This document shows, one piece after another, positions 6,113-11,485 of a stretch of DNA of 11,485 nucleotides (position 1 is the stretch's first letter; every line of letters starts with the position of its first letter). Source of the stretch: Alphaproteobacteria bacterium (GTDB lineage Bacteria > Pseudomonadota > Alphaproteobacteria > Caulobacterales > Caulobacteraceae); contig JAGWSE010000210.1 in NCBI GenBank assembly GCA_028869395.1, forward strand, positions 1 to 11,485, in the 5' to 3' direction. The notes beneath the pieces are model-generated. The model did not search any database. It was not told the origin of the DNA and saw only the letters and a list, made by a program, of their open reading frames with translations. A program made the position numbers and the translations under genes.

Positions 6113-6384
6113 GCTGGATGGTCGGCGTGATGCTCGAGCTCGACGGCGAGCCCGGGCCGGTTCGCCACTTCTTCGCCGTGGGCCACGAGGACCGCAATCG
6201 CGCCGAATGGGCGGCCGTCGACGAGGCGCTGACCCTGGGCGCCGTCGCCACCAGTCCGGTGGGCGGCGTGGAGCCGGTGGAGGCCTTCGCGCGGCTGTCG
6301 CCCAAGGCCGTCCGCCGTATGGGACTGGCCGACGGCCGCGTCCGCCCGCTGGGTCGCCTGTGGCCCCGCCGCTGGCTCGCCTGA
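6109..6384 (+). CDS. Unknown 91-aa protein, last gene of the cupin operon
   Basis: I do not recognise this protein. It is soluble, without a signal peptide, and has a strand-like start (WMVGVMLELDGEPGPVRHFFAVG), a helix-like middle (NRAEWAAVDEALTLGA), and a basic Arg/Pro-rich end (RRMGLADGRVRPLGRLWPRR). The GTG start overlaps the stop of the 40-aa peptide as GTGA; an in-frame ATG three codons later (6118) is an alternative. Third-position GC supports this frame. It ends 6 nt from the end of the convergent SRPBCC gene with no visible terminator between them. Confidence 0.65.
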   Translation: MSWMVGVMLELDGEPGPVRHFFAVGHEDRNRAEWAAVDEALTLGAVATSPVGGVEPVEAFARLSPKAVRRMGLADGRVRPLGRLWPRRWLA

Positions 6385-6390
6385 GCGGCG

Positions 6391-6879
6391 CTATTTCGCC
6401 TCGGCGGTCGCTTTCATGGTTTCGAGCACGCCGGTGAACATCCTGGTGCGGCGCGCCACGTCCGCGGCCTTGGTCTGCGGGCTCGCCCCCGGAAGCGCCG
6501 CGGCGTCGTAGACCAGGGTGTAGAGCAGCCGGGAGCGGTCCTTGCCGTCGGGCCGGATCTCCACCGTGCCATGATAGTCGATCGGCGACTTCGGCTGGGC
6601 GTAGGTGTAGGACCACGCCGTCTGCGAGACGAGCACCTCGTCGACGCGGCCGGCGATGCGCCGCACCTCGCCCACGCCCGGGCCGCCCGAGGTGATCTCG
6701 CAGGTCGTATGCAGCCACGCCCCGATGTCGCAGAAGCCGCCCACCTTCTTCCAGGCGACCGCCGCCGGCGCATTCACCGTCGTCGCCAGCGGGATGACCA
6801 CATAGTCGGCCGCGTGCGCCAGGCCGGCGGCGCCGCTCAGGGCGAGCGCCAGGGCCGCCATGCGGAGCTTCGCGTGCAT
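6391..6879 (-). CDS. Secreted SRPBCC-fold (polyketide cyclase/START-like) protein
   Basis: The 162-aa product carries a signal peptide (hydrophobic core in 5-20, likely cut after AHA at about 23). The mature part has the SRPBCC pattern: a first strand ending in NAPAAVAWKKVGGFCDIGAWL (36-56), a Gly-rich turn GGPGVGEVRRI, strands DEVLVSQTAWSYTYA and YHGTVEIRP, and a long C-terminal helix (137-160). This fold binds hydrophobic ligands in a cavity; the natural ligand is unknown. Cys50 and Cys60 flank the first loop and could form a disulfide after export. A strong ribosome site (GGGGGGAA) precedes the ATG. It is divergent from the winged-helix/DUF5985 trio, with a palindrome between them. Confidence 0.85.
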   Translation of the reverse strand: MHAKLRMAALALALSGAAGLAHAADYVVIPLATTVNAPAAVAWKKVGGFCDIGAWLHTTCEITSGGPGVGEVRRIAGRVDEVLVSQTAWSYTYAQPKSPIDYHGTVEIRPDGKDRSRLLYTLVYDAAALPGASPQTKAADVARRTRMFTGVLETMKATAEAK

Positions 6880-6942
6880 TGTTGTTTCCCCCCAATTGCT
6901 TGCGCCGCAGTCAGCCACAGCCGCGCGCATCCTCCAAGTCTG

Positions 6943-6958
6943 TTCACGGGGCCGTGAA
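6943..6958. promoter_or_regulatory. Operator-like 16-bp inverted repeat in a divergent promoter
   Basis: TTCACGG and CCGTGAA are perfect 7-bp arms around a GG centre. The site lies 63 nt before the SRPBCC start and 71 nt before the winged-helix gene start. The size and position fit a dimeric regulator site that could control both directions. The winged-helix protein next door is a possible binder, but nothing in the sequence proves it. Confidence 0.5.
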
Positions 6959-6974
6959 AATCGCTCCGGCGGGG

Positions 6975-7002
6975 TTGATCGACAGGCCTGCGCCGTTAGG
7001 TT
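6975..7002 (+). promoter_or_regulatory. Possible housekeeping promoter for the winged-helix/DUF5985 operon
   Basis: TTGATC (6975-6980) and TAGGTT (6997-7002) are separated by 16 nt and resemble -35 and -10 boxes. They lie 27 nt upstream of the proposed TTG start and just downstream of the palindrome at 6943-6958. The -10 is a partial match, so the call is tentative. Confidence 0.3.
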
Positions 7003-7029
7003 GCCCGCCACGTTGGGTTGGAGAGCCTT

Positions 7030-7401
7030 TTGTCCGCCGACCAGGATCTCACGGCGTTTGTGCGCGAGCATGTCCGTTCCGTTTGGGCCCTGGAGCTTCT
7101 GCTGCTCCTCAAGAGGGATCCCGAGCGCTGCTGGCCGCCGGCCGACCTCGTGCGCGAGCTGCGCGCCTCGACCGGGCTGGTGAACGACAATCTCCAGCGC
7201 TTCGAGCGCGGGGGAATCGCCGTCCGCGACGACCAGGGCTGCTTCCGGTTCGCGCCGGCGGCTGCCGTGATCGGCGAACTTTGCGACCGCCTCGAAGACG
7301 CGTATCGCGAGCGGCCGGTCGCGATCGTGAATCTCATCGCCGCGCCGCGCGATCCGCTGCAATCTCTGGCCGACGCATTCAAGTTCCGGGGGGGCGAGTG
7401 A
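7030..7401 (+). CDS. Small winged-helix-like protein, first gene of the DUF5985 operon
   Basis: The product is 123 aa from the TTG at 7030. I chose this start because GGAGAG (7020-7025) lies 4 nt before it; a TTG at 7018 is in frame but overlaps that ribosome site, and no ATG is available. Residues about 10-66 look like a winged-helix domain: VWALELLLLLKRDP (helix), PADLVRELRASTGLVNDNLQRFERGGI (helix-turn-helix), and AVRDDQGCFRFAP (wing). The remainder (67-115) is an amphipathic region with a possible helix at IGELCDRLEDAYRERP. It may bind DNA, including the nearby palindrome, or serve as a protein-interaction module. The next gene's ATG overlaps its TGA as TGATG. Confidence 0.75.
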   Translation: MSADQDLTAFVREHVRSVWALELLLLLKRDPERCWPPADLVRELRASTGLVNDNLQRFERGGIAVRDDQGCFRFAPAAAVIGELCDRLEDAYRERPVAIVNLIAAPRDPLQSLADAFKFRGGE

Positions 7402-7673
7402 TGAGGGCCGTGGCGCCGACCGCCGTCTATCTGCTTTGCCTGCTGACCAGCTCGGTCTGCTCCGTGCTGCTGCTTCGGGCCTACTTCCGTGACCGATCGC
7501 GGCTGCTCCTGTGGACGGCCGCCGCCTTCGTGTTCTTCGCGGTGAACAACCTGCTGCTCGTCGCCGACATGATCTTCCTGCCGACGGTAGACCTATGGCT
7601 CTGGCGACAGATCGCTGCGGCGGCGGCTCTCTTCGTGCTGATCTACGGCTTTGTCATGGAAGTGGAGTCGTGA
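7401..7673 (+). CDS. DUF5985-type small membrane protein, first copy
   Basis: This 90-aa protein is almost entirely three hydrophobic helices: about 7-28, 34-57 and 70-86. The conserved-looking pieces are YLLCLLTSSVCSVLLLRAYF, a basic loop RDRSRLLLW, NNLLLVADMIFLP, and DLWLWRQ before the last helix. This layout matches my recollection of the DUF5985 family of proteobacterial inner-membrane proteins of unknown function. Both ends overlap neighbours as TGATG, so the three genes are probably translated from one message. The pairing with a second, related membrane protein suggests a heteromeric complex. Confidence 0.8.
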   Translation: MRAVAPTAVYLLCLLTSSVCSVLLLRAYFRDRSRLLLWTAAAFVFFAVNNLLLVADMIFLPTVDLWLWRQIAAAAALFVLIYGFVMEVES

Positions 7674-7987
7674 TGCTGTTCGAGACTCCCATCGTCAACA
7701 ACAGCGGCACCACCCTCCCGCACCAGGTGGCCGGGTTCATCACGGGCGCCAACACCGTCGGCTACCTGGTCGCCGGCCTTCTGTTCCTGAAGTTCTGGCG
7801 GCGGACGAAGGACGGACTGTTCCTCACCTTCGCGTTCGCCTTCGGCCTGATGGCGGTCAACCAGGCGGCGCCGTCGCTGTTCGGCATCCCGGACGAGGAC
7901 CTGGGCGGGGTCTACCTGCTGCGGCTCGCCGCGTTCCTGCTGATCATCTGGGCGATTCTCCGCAAGAACCTCGCCCGCGGGCGCTAG
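7673..7987 (+). CDS. DUF5985-type small membrane protein, second copy
   Basis: This 104-aa protein also has three helices (about 17-41, 48-68 and 79-98) with the same basic loop after the first helix (KFWRRTKDGLFLTFAFAFGLMAVNQ compared with RAYFRDRSRLLLWTAAAFVFFAVNN in the first copy, quoted here only as a layout comparison). This points to divergence from a common ancestor. The final YLLRLAAFLLIIWAILRKN is typical of this group. The N-terminal 16 residues are extra relative to the first copy. Its TAG stop shares the CTAG tetranucleotide with the TAG stop of the convergent minus-strand gene. Confidence 0.8.
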   Translation: MLFETPIVNNSGTTLPHQVAGFITGANTVGYLVAGLLFLKFWRRTKDGLFLTFAFAFGLMAVNQAAPSLFGIPDEDLGGVYLLRLAAFLLIIWAILRKNLARGR

Positions 7988-8184
7988 CGCCGGCTCTGCA
8001 GCAGCCACATCGCCGCCAGCGCCAGCACCACCAGGATCAGGATGAGACCGGCCCGCGGCCGCGCGCCAAGCAGCGGCTCGCGCGCGCCCTTCCGCGACTT
8101 GGGCGCCGCGCGGCGGGCGCGCTCGCGGTCCCGCCGATATCGGCGAAGGTCGGTGACGCGAGGGTCGCGCTCGCCCCGCGCCAT
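7984..8184 (-). CDS. 66-aa basic single-pass membrane protein downstream of yebC
   Basis: The product has a very basic cytoplasmic-looking N-terminus (about 1-44, rich in Arg with few acidic residues), one membrane helix (about 46-63, LILILVVLALAAMWLL) and ends in QSRR. The ATG overlaps the yebC TGA by 1 nt (TGATG), which supports coupled translation. I do not recognise a family. The arginine-rich segment could bind membrane lipids, RNA or ribosomes, but this is inference. Its stop is nested with that of the convergent DUF5985 gene. Confidence 0.65.
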   Translation of the reverse strand: MARGERDPRVTDLRRYRRDRERARRAAPKSRKGAREPLLGARPRAGLILILVVLALAAMWLLQSRR

Positions 8185-8930
8185 CAGCCTGCCAGCCGCT
8201 CCAGCTCGTCGGCGGCGATGTCCTCGTTGGAGTAGACGTTCTGCACGTCGTCGTCGTCCTCGAGACCCTCGATCAGCTTCATCAGGGTCGCGGCCGGATC
8301 GCCCGAGACGGGCGTCAGGCTCTTGGGCCGCCAGGCGATCGAGGTAGACTTCGCCTCGCCGAGCGCCTTCTCGAGAGCCGAGGCGACTTCCGACAGCTGC
8401 TCGAACGCCGTGTAGATGGTGTGGGACTCCTCGTCGGATTCCACGTCCTCGGCGCCCGCCTCGATGGCGGCCTCCATGACCTGGTCCTCGGAGCCGGCGG
8501 CGGCCGGATAGACGATCTGCCCGACCCGGTCGAACATGAAGGAGACGGCGCCCGTCTCCCCCAGGTTGCCGCCGTTCTTCGAGAAGATTGACCGCACGTT
8601 CGAGGCCGCGCGGTTGCGGTTGTCGGTCAGCACCTCGACGATGACCCCCACGCCGCCGGGGCCGAAGCCCTCGTAACGGATCTCCTCGTAGGTCTCCGCG
8701 TCGCCGCCCTGCGCCTTCTTGATCGCCCGCTCGATCACGTCCTTCGACATGGATTCGGCCCGGGCGTTGGCCACGGCGAGCCGCAGCCGCGGGTTCATCG
8801 CCGGATCGGGCATGCCGGCCTTGGCCGCGACTGTGATCTCGCGGGAGAGCTTGGAGAACAGCTTGGACCGGGCGGCATCCGCGCGCCCCTTCCGGTGCAT
8901 GATGTTCTTGAATTTGGAGTGGCCGGCCAT
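8184..8930 (-). CDS. yebC: YebC/PmpR (TACO1) family protein
   Basis: This is a full-length 248-aa YebC family member. It starts with the hallmark MAGHSKFKNIMHRKGRADAA (canonical form MAGHSKWANIKHRK), followed by REITVAAKAGMPDPAMNPRL, IERAIKKAQGG, YEEIRYEGFGPGGVGVIVE and NRAASNVRSIFSKNGGNLGE, all family signatures. It ends with an acidic EGLEDDDDVQNVYSNED block. The family was first described as transcription regulators; mitochondrial TACO1 and bacterial members act on the ribosome and ease translation through problem sequences such as polyproline. Which role applies here cannot be told from sequence. In many bacteria yebC sits next to ruvC; here both are on the same strand but about 7 kb apart. 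Confidence 0.97.
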   Translation of the reverse strand: MAGHSKFKNIMHRKGRADAARSKLFSKLSREITVAAKAGMPDPAMNPRLRLAVANARAESMSKDVIERAIKKAQGGDAETYEEIRYEGFGPGGVGVIVEVLTDNRNRAASNVRSIFSKNGGNLGETGAVSFMFDRVGQIVYPAAAGSEDQVMEAAIEAGAEDVESDEESHTIYTAFEQLSEVASALEKALGEAKSTSIAWRPKSLTPVSGDPAATLMKLIEGLEDDDDVQNVYSNEDIAADELERLAG

Positions 8931-8989
8931 CTGTTGCGTGAGATCAAGGAAAGAAGGTTGGCGCGCCTTCTACCCTCCGGTCACGCCTC

Positions 8990-9029
8990 AAGGAACCCCT
9001 GCCAAAGGAACCCGGGTGCAAAGGAACCC
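8990..9029. repeat. Three direct repeats of AAGGAACCC
   Basis: The 9-mer AAGGAACCC occurs at 8990-8998, 9005-9013 and 9021-9029, at steps of 15 and 16 nt; the last two copies extend to AAAGGAACCC. All three lie in the spacer between divergent yebC and the small plus-strand membrane protein. Spacing of about 1.5 helical turns could allow cooperative binding. The third copy overlaps the -35 box of the promoter proposed at 9023-9047. Confidence 0.6.
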
Positions 9030-9047
9030 TGGCCATTGGCGCGGGTT
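9023..9047 (+). promoter_or_regulatory. Candidate EcfG-type general stress promoter
   Basis: GGAAC (9023-9027) is followed, after 16 nt, by GGTT (9044-9047). The alphaproteobacterial general-stress sigma factor (EcfG; SigT in Caulobacter) recognises GGAAC-N16/17-CGTT, so this differs at one base. It lies about 38 nt before the ATG at 9086, a normal leader length. Confidence 0.4.
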
Positions 9048-9085
9048 AGCGGCTTTGAGGCGAGATGCTGGTGGAGGCTGCCCCG

Positions 9086-9325
9086 ATGACCGAGACCCCG
9101 TTCGAGGATGTCGACGACGTCCTGCCGCCAGATCCGAACGGCGAGATCGTTCACTGGATGGAGCCCCGGCCGCTCACCGTCGGCGCCGCGGGGATCTCGC
9201 TGGCCACCGTCAGCGCCTTCGCCCTGGGCGCACTCGCTGCGGTCGCCGTACTCGGCGTGATGCACTGGCTGGGGCCGGAGCGGGAGCCGCCGCGGCCCTG
9301 GCGGCGCAAGCGCCTCGACCCCTGA
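9086..9325 (+). CDS. 79-aa single-pass membrane protein
   Basis: The product has an acidic N-terminus (MTETPFEDVDDVLPPDPNGE), a short linker (IVHWMEPRPLTVG), one long hydrophobic segment (about residues 33-60, AAGISLATVSAFALGALAAV onward) and a basic Arg/Pro-rich end (EREPPRPWRRKRLDP). I place the start at 9086 because GGTGGAGG lies about 8 nt before it; an in-frame ATG at 9065 with GAGG before it would add 7 residues. The basic C-terminus probably stays in the cytoplasm. The family is unknown to me. A possible stress promoter lies upstream and a strong hairpin terminator downstream, so it is likely a one-gene unit. Confidence 0.72.
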   Translation: MTETPFEDVDDVLPPDPNGEIVHWMEPRPLTVGAAGISLATVSAFALGALAAVAVLGVMHWLGPEREPPRPWRRKRLDP

Positions 9326-9377
9326 GGGCGAGGCTGACGCCCAGCTTGAATTCCACGGCTGGGTCCGGAAACGAATC

Positions 9378-9413
9378 GGAGCCCCGGCGGGGCTGGGGGG
9401 TCGCCGGGGCTCC
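9378..9413 (+). terminator. Hairpin terminator after the 79-aa membrane protein gene
   Basis: A perfect 12-bp stem (9378-9389 with 9402-9413) closes a G-rich 12-nt loop 52 nt downstream of the stop codon, followed by TTCC on the plus strand. The stem is strong and the T tract short. Confidence 0.6.
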
Positions 9414-9521
9414 TTCCGTGTGACGCAGATCGGGGTTGGGGGGTGATCTTGGCGTCGAGGGTGTTTCACCGCTGAAATGTGGCAATTTGCGGTCGCCGCG
9501 TGTGCAACTGCGAAGCTTTGG

Positions 9522-9566
9522 TGCGGCGGCTCGCCGCAGTGCAGCAATCCCTGCGGGAAACCCGCA
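9522..9566. repeat. Two short tandem hairpins downstream of copC
   Basis: TGCGGCG/CGCCGCA (9522-9528 and 9532-9538, 3-nt loop) and TGCGGG/CCCGCA (9552-9557 and 9561-9566, 3-nt loop) sit side by side just past the end of the minus-strand copC gene. They could help end or stabilise that transcript, though no T-run is present. The surrounding gap (9326-9598) shows no credible gene. Confidence 0.35.
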
Positions 9567-9598
9567 ACCGGGCGTGGAAAGCGGCGCCGGGCGGGCGG

Positions 9599-9955
9599 CT
9601 ATTTCACCTTGAACCCGAAGCTTCCCTCGGTGTGGTGGGTGTCGGCGGTGGTCATCCCCCACTGCACCTTGTAGGCGCCCGGGGCCAGCCTCTCCGGCAC
9701 CCCCACGACCACGATGCGCGGATCCTTCGCGTCGAGCGTCAGCGGGCCCAGCGGGACGGCGCGGGCGCCGGGCCCCAGCAGCGCCACCGACGATTTCGCC
9801 GGGAGGACGGTTTCGCTGAAGAACAGCCGCAGCTGACCGGGCGCCGCCACCGTCGAGCCCACCCTCGGATCGGCATGGATCAGCCGGGCGTGGGCGCTGG
9901 CCTCTCCGGCCGCGAGGGCGCTGACGGCGAGCGCGAGGAGCATGGGTCTGAGCAT
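9599..9955 (-). CDS. copC: CopC-like periplasmic copper-binding protein
   Basis: The 118-aa precursor has a signal peptide (1-21, cleaved after ASA), leaving a mature N-terminus HARLIHADP. The exposed His1 is the key Cu(II) ligand in CopC proteins, and the matching C-terminal ligands are seen as Asp105 and His107 in TTADTHHTEGSF. The Met-rich Cu(I) loop of the classic two-site CopC is absent, so this should be a single Cu(II)-site member. The fold is a small beta-barrel, with FFSETVLPAKSSVALL and APGAYKVQWG as visible strands. I use the ATG at 9955; AGGA lies 9 nt upstream, whereas the ATG at 9964 is too close to it. No copD or yobA-type partner is next to it; it follows a histidine phosphatase gene by 29 nt. 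Confidence 0.88.
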   Translation of the reverse strand: MLRPMLLALAVSALAAGEASAHARLIHADPRVGSTVAAPGQLRLFFSETVLPAKSSVALLGPGARAVPLGPLTLDAKDPRIVVVGVPERLAPGAYKVQWGMTTADTHHTEGSFGFKVK

Positions 9956-9984
9956 TGGGGCCATTCCTACCAGATTTTTGGCCT

Positions 9985-10581
9985 TCAGCCCTCTTCGATC
10001 GGCTCGCAGTCGAACCGGTCGATCTGACCGCCCATCAGCCGGTAGACGGCGTCCTGGGGAACCTCCTGCTCGAGGGTCTGTCGCGGCGAAAGGCCGGCAT
10101 AGACGCCGCGCAGAACCCGGCCGGCCATGCCGTGGCTGACGACGATCACTCTTCGGTCGGGCTCCGGCGGAAGCTCGGCCAGGAAATCGGCGATGCGCGC
10201 GTGGACATCCTCGAACGTCTCCCCGCCAGGTGGGGAGACCAGCCATTCGCGACTGGCGAAGAGCTCCGGGTGCTGCGGCGCCACCTCGTCGCGCAGCCGG
10301 CCCTCCCATTCGCCGAAGGCGATCTCCGACACCCGCTCGTCGAGCTCGGGCTCCAGTCCCAGGCGCGCTGCGACAGCGGCGGCCGTCTGCCGCGCCCGGC
10401 CGAGCGGGCTGGAGACCAGCCGCCAGCCGTCGACCCCCTCGGGGGCGACGAGATCGTGCAGCAGGGCGGCCATGGCCGCGGCCTGGCGCAGTCCGAGGGG
10501 CGTCAGCTTCGACTCGCGGCGGCCCTGCATCCGCCGCTCGAGGTTCCACTCCGTCTCGCCGTGCCGCAGGAGGTAGATCAC
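9985..10581 (-). CDS. Histidine phosphatase family protein (phosphoglycerate mutase-like)
   Basis: This 198-aa cytoplasmic enzyme belongs to the histidine phosphatase superfamily, which forms a phospho-His intermediate. The catalytic set is complete: Arg6-His7-Gly8 in LLRHGETEWN, Arg62 in SSPLGRARQTA, Glu86 in SEIAFGEWEG and His150 in VVSHGMAGR. The length and the EWEG and PPGGETFEDV motifs match the small dPGM/alpha-ribazole-phosphatase-like group. The substrate cannot be named: no cobalamin or glycolysis genes are nearby. The GTG start overlaps the SDR gene's TGA as GTGA, showing operon membership with the SDR and upstream hydrolase. Confidence 0.9.
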   Translation of the reverse strand: MIYLLRHGETEWNLERRMQGRRESKLTPLGLRQAAAMAALLHDLVAPEGVDGWRLVSSPLGRARQTAAAVAARLGLEPELDERVSEIAFGEWEGRLRDEVAPQHPELFASREWLVSPPGGETFEDVHARIADFLAELPPEPDRRVIVVSHGMAGRVLRGVYAGLSPRQTLEQEVPQDAVYRLMGGQIDRFDCEPIEEG

Positions 10582-11363
10582 CGCCGCCGGCGCACCACGG
10601 GGTGCGAGGAGGAGAGGCCCCCGTCCACCGCGATGAACTGGCCGTTGACGTAGGAGGCTTCGTCCGACGCCAGGAACAGGCCCATGTTGGCGATCTCGTG
10701 CGGCTCGCCGCCGCGGGTCAGCGGATTGAGCTGGCCGATCTTGTCCTGGCTGCCGCGCGCGCGGGCCGCCTCGTAGACGCCGCGCGTCATGCCCGTCTCG
10801 ATCAGGCCCGGGCAGATCGCATTGACGCGCACGCCGGTTCCGTACAGCTCGTTGGCCGAGGTCTGGACCAGGCTGATCACGCCGGCCTTGGAGGCGGAAT
10901 AGGGCATGCCCCCGGCGCCCGAGCGGATGCCCGCCACCGAAGCGGTCATGATGATCGAGCCCTTCCCCTTGGCGACCATCACCGGCGCCGCGTGCTTCAG
11001 CGCCAGGAAGTGCCCGATCAGGTTGACCCTCAGCACCTCGGCCCAGTGCTCCGGCGTCTGCTCGGCCATCGGCACATAGCCGCCGCTGATCCCGGCGTTG
11101 GCCCAGACCACGTCCAACCCGCCGAACTCGGAGACCGCCCGCTGCACATAGGATTTCACGAACGCCTCGTCGGCGGCGTCGCCGCCCATCGCCACCGCCT
11201 TGCCGCCGGCCTCGGTGATCGCCCGGGCGGTCTCCGCGACCGCCTCGGCCTTGTCGACGCAGACGACGCTGGCGCCTTCGCCGGCGAAGATCCCCGACGC
11301 CGCGCGGCCAATGCCGCTCGCCGCCCCGGTAATGACCGCGGCGCGGCCTTGCAGGCGTCCCAT
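10578..11363 (-). CDS. SDR family NAD(P)-dependent oxidoreductase
   Basis: This 261-aa classical short-chain dehydrogenase/reductase acts on a hydroxyl or carbonyl substrate. The Rossmann motif TGAASGIG is at 12-19; Asp37 at the end of the second strand (VVCVDKA) favours NAD(H) over NADP(H). NAG is at 89-91, and the catalytic tetrad is Asn114, Ser142, Tyr155 and Lys159 (YSASK). The PG near 185 and the C-terminal YVNGQFIAVDGG are typical. A GAGGGGA ribosome site precedes the ATG. It lies 21 nt after the end of an alpha/beta hydrolase gene, a common pairing in lipid, terpene or xenobiotic metabolism, but the substrate is open. Confidence 0.95.
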   Translation of the reverse strand: MGRLQGRAAVITGAASGIGRAASGIFAGEGASVVCVDKAEAVAETARAITEAGGKAVAMGGDAADEAFVKSYVQRAVSEFGGLDVVWANAGISGGYVPMAEQTPEHWAEVLRVNLIGHFLALKHAAPVMVAKGKGSIIMTASVAGIRSGAGGMPYSASKAGVISLVQTSANELYGTGVRVNAICPGLIETGMTRGVYEAARARGSQDKIGQLNPLTRGGEPHEIANMGLFLASDEASYVNGQFIAVDGGLSSSHPVVRRRR

Positions 11364-11384
11364 GGTGTCCCCTCGTTCTCGTGC

Positions 11385-11485
11385 TTAGGCGACCGCCTTC
11401 GCGCGGCTCGCGGCCGCGACGATGGCGTCGATGATCGTGTCGTAGAGCCCCGGCGGCAGGTCGTGGCCCATGCCCGGGATCATCC
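11385..11485 (-). CDS. Alpha/beta hydrolase, C-terminal fragment (cut by window edge)
   Basis: Only the last 32 codons are in the window, reading MIPGMGHDLPPGLYDTIIDA and onward to a TAA stop. The GMGHDLP segment followed by a terminal amphipathic helix is the usual C-terminus of alpha/beta-fold hydrolases, where this His is the catalytic His of the triad. The 5' part lies beyond the window. It is the upstream gene of the SDR/phosphatase/copC unit. Confidence 0.72.
   Translation of the reverse strand, partial: MIPGMGHDLPPGLYDTIIDAIVAAASRAKAVA

Noticed and set aside
5930..6895. 321-aa minus-strand open frame over the cupin operon and SRPBCC gene
   Set aside because: It spans two unrelated genes out of frame and has an Arg/Gly-rich composition with no domain.
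8990..9029. CRISPR-like array from the AAGGAACCC repeats
   Set aside because: The repeat is only 9 nt with 6-7 nt spacers and no cas genes. It is better explained as a regulatory repeat.
8719..9423. 234-aa plus-strand open frame running from yebC into the downstream spacer
   Set aside because: It is antisense to the conserved N-terminal part of yebC and passes through the promoter and terminator hairpin; no motif is present.
9599..10549. 316-aa minus-strand open frame joining copC to upstream sequence
   Set aside because: Only the last 118 residues are CopC, with a proper signal peptide start. The upstream part is the histidine phosphatase gene read out of frame.

Overview
The window looks like chromosomal DNA from a high-GC alphaproteobacterium, most likely a Caulobacteraceae relative of Phenylobacterium or Caulobacter. 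This is inferred from the strong GC bias at third codon positions, the dense gene packing with frequent GTG starts, the DUF5985 and DUF4142 proteins, and a GGAAC...GTT promoter-like site of the EcfG type. I see no tRNA, rRNA, CRISPR array, insertion sequence, phage gene or other sign of recent transfer. It reads as ordinary core and lineage-specific chromosome.

Left part (1-4167, all minus strand): a solitary exbD with its own terminator lies downstream of a compact five-gene run. In transcription order the run is a secreted cyclophilin-type peptidyl-prolyl isomerase, an unknown Cys/His-rich protein, an EthD-like protein, a membrane site-2-type (M50) protease and the Holliday-junction resolvase ruvC. 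The first four genes are joined by 4-nt ATGA/GTGA overlaps and ruvC follows after 17 nt, so all five are probably co-transcribed. A secreted NTF2/SnoaL-like protein gene lies just upstream of the run.

Middle part (4168-7987): a plus-strand gene for a Gly/Asp-rich, probably disordered protein converges on a minus-strand DUF4142 lipoprotein gene, with a strong hairpin between them. A plus-strand trio follows (cupin, 40-aa membrane peptide, 91-aa unknown), joined by ATGA/GTGA overlaps. A secreted SRPBCC-fold protein gene (minus) is divergent from a second plus-strand trio: a winged-helix-like protein and two small three-helix membrane proteins of DUF5985 type, joined by TGATG overlaps. The divergent spacer holds a perfect operator-like palindrome.

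Right part (7984-11485): yebC and a small membrane protein (minus), then a small plus-strand membrane protein preceded by three AAGGAACCC direct repeats and a candidate general-stress promoter. A minus-strand operon follows: alpha/beta hydrolase (C-terminus only), SDR oxidoreductase, histidine phosphatase and a CopC-like periplasmic copper protein.

No system here is clearly novel. The best candidates for a second look are the winged-helix/DUF5985 module with its palindrome, the cyclophilin-to-ruvC operon with the Cys/His-rich unknown, and the GGAAC-type sites shared by three stress-like genes. Every gene-free stretch is shorter than 300 bases; the longest (9326-9598) holds a terminator and two short hairpins and nothing else I can name.
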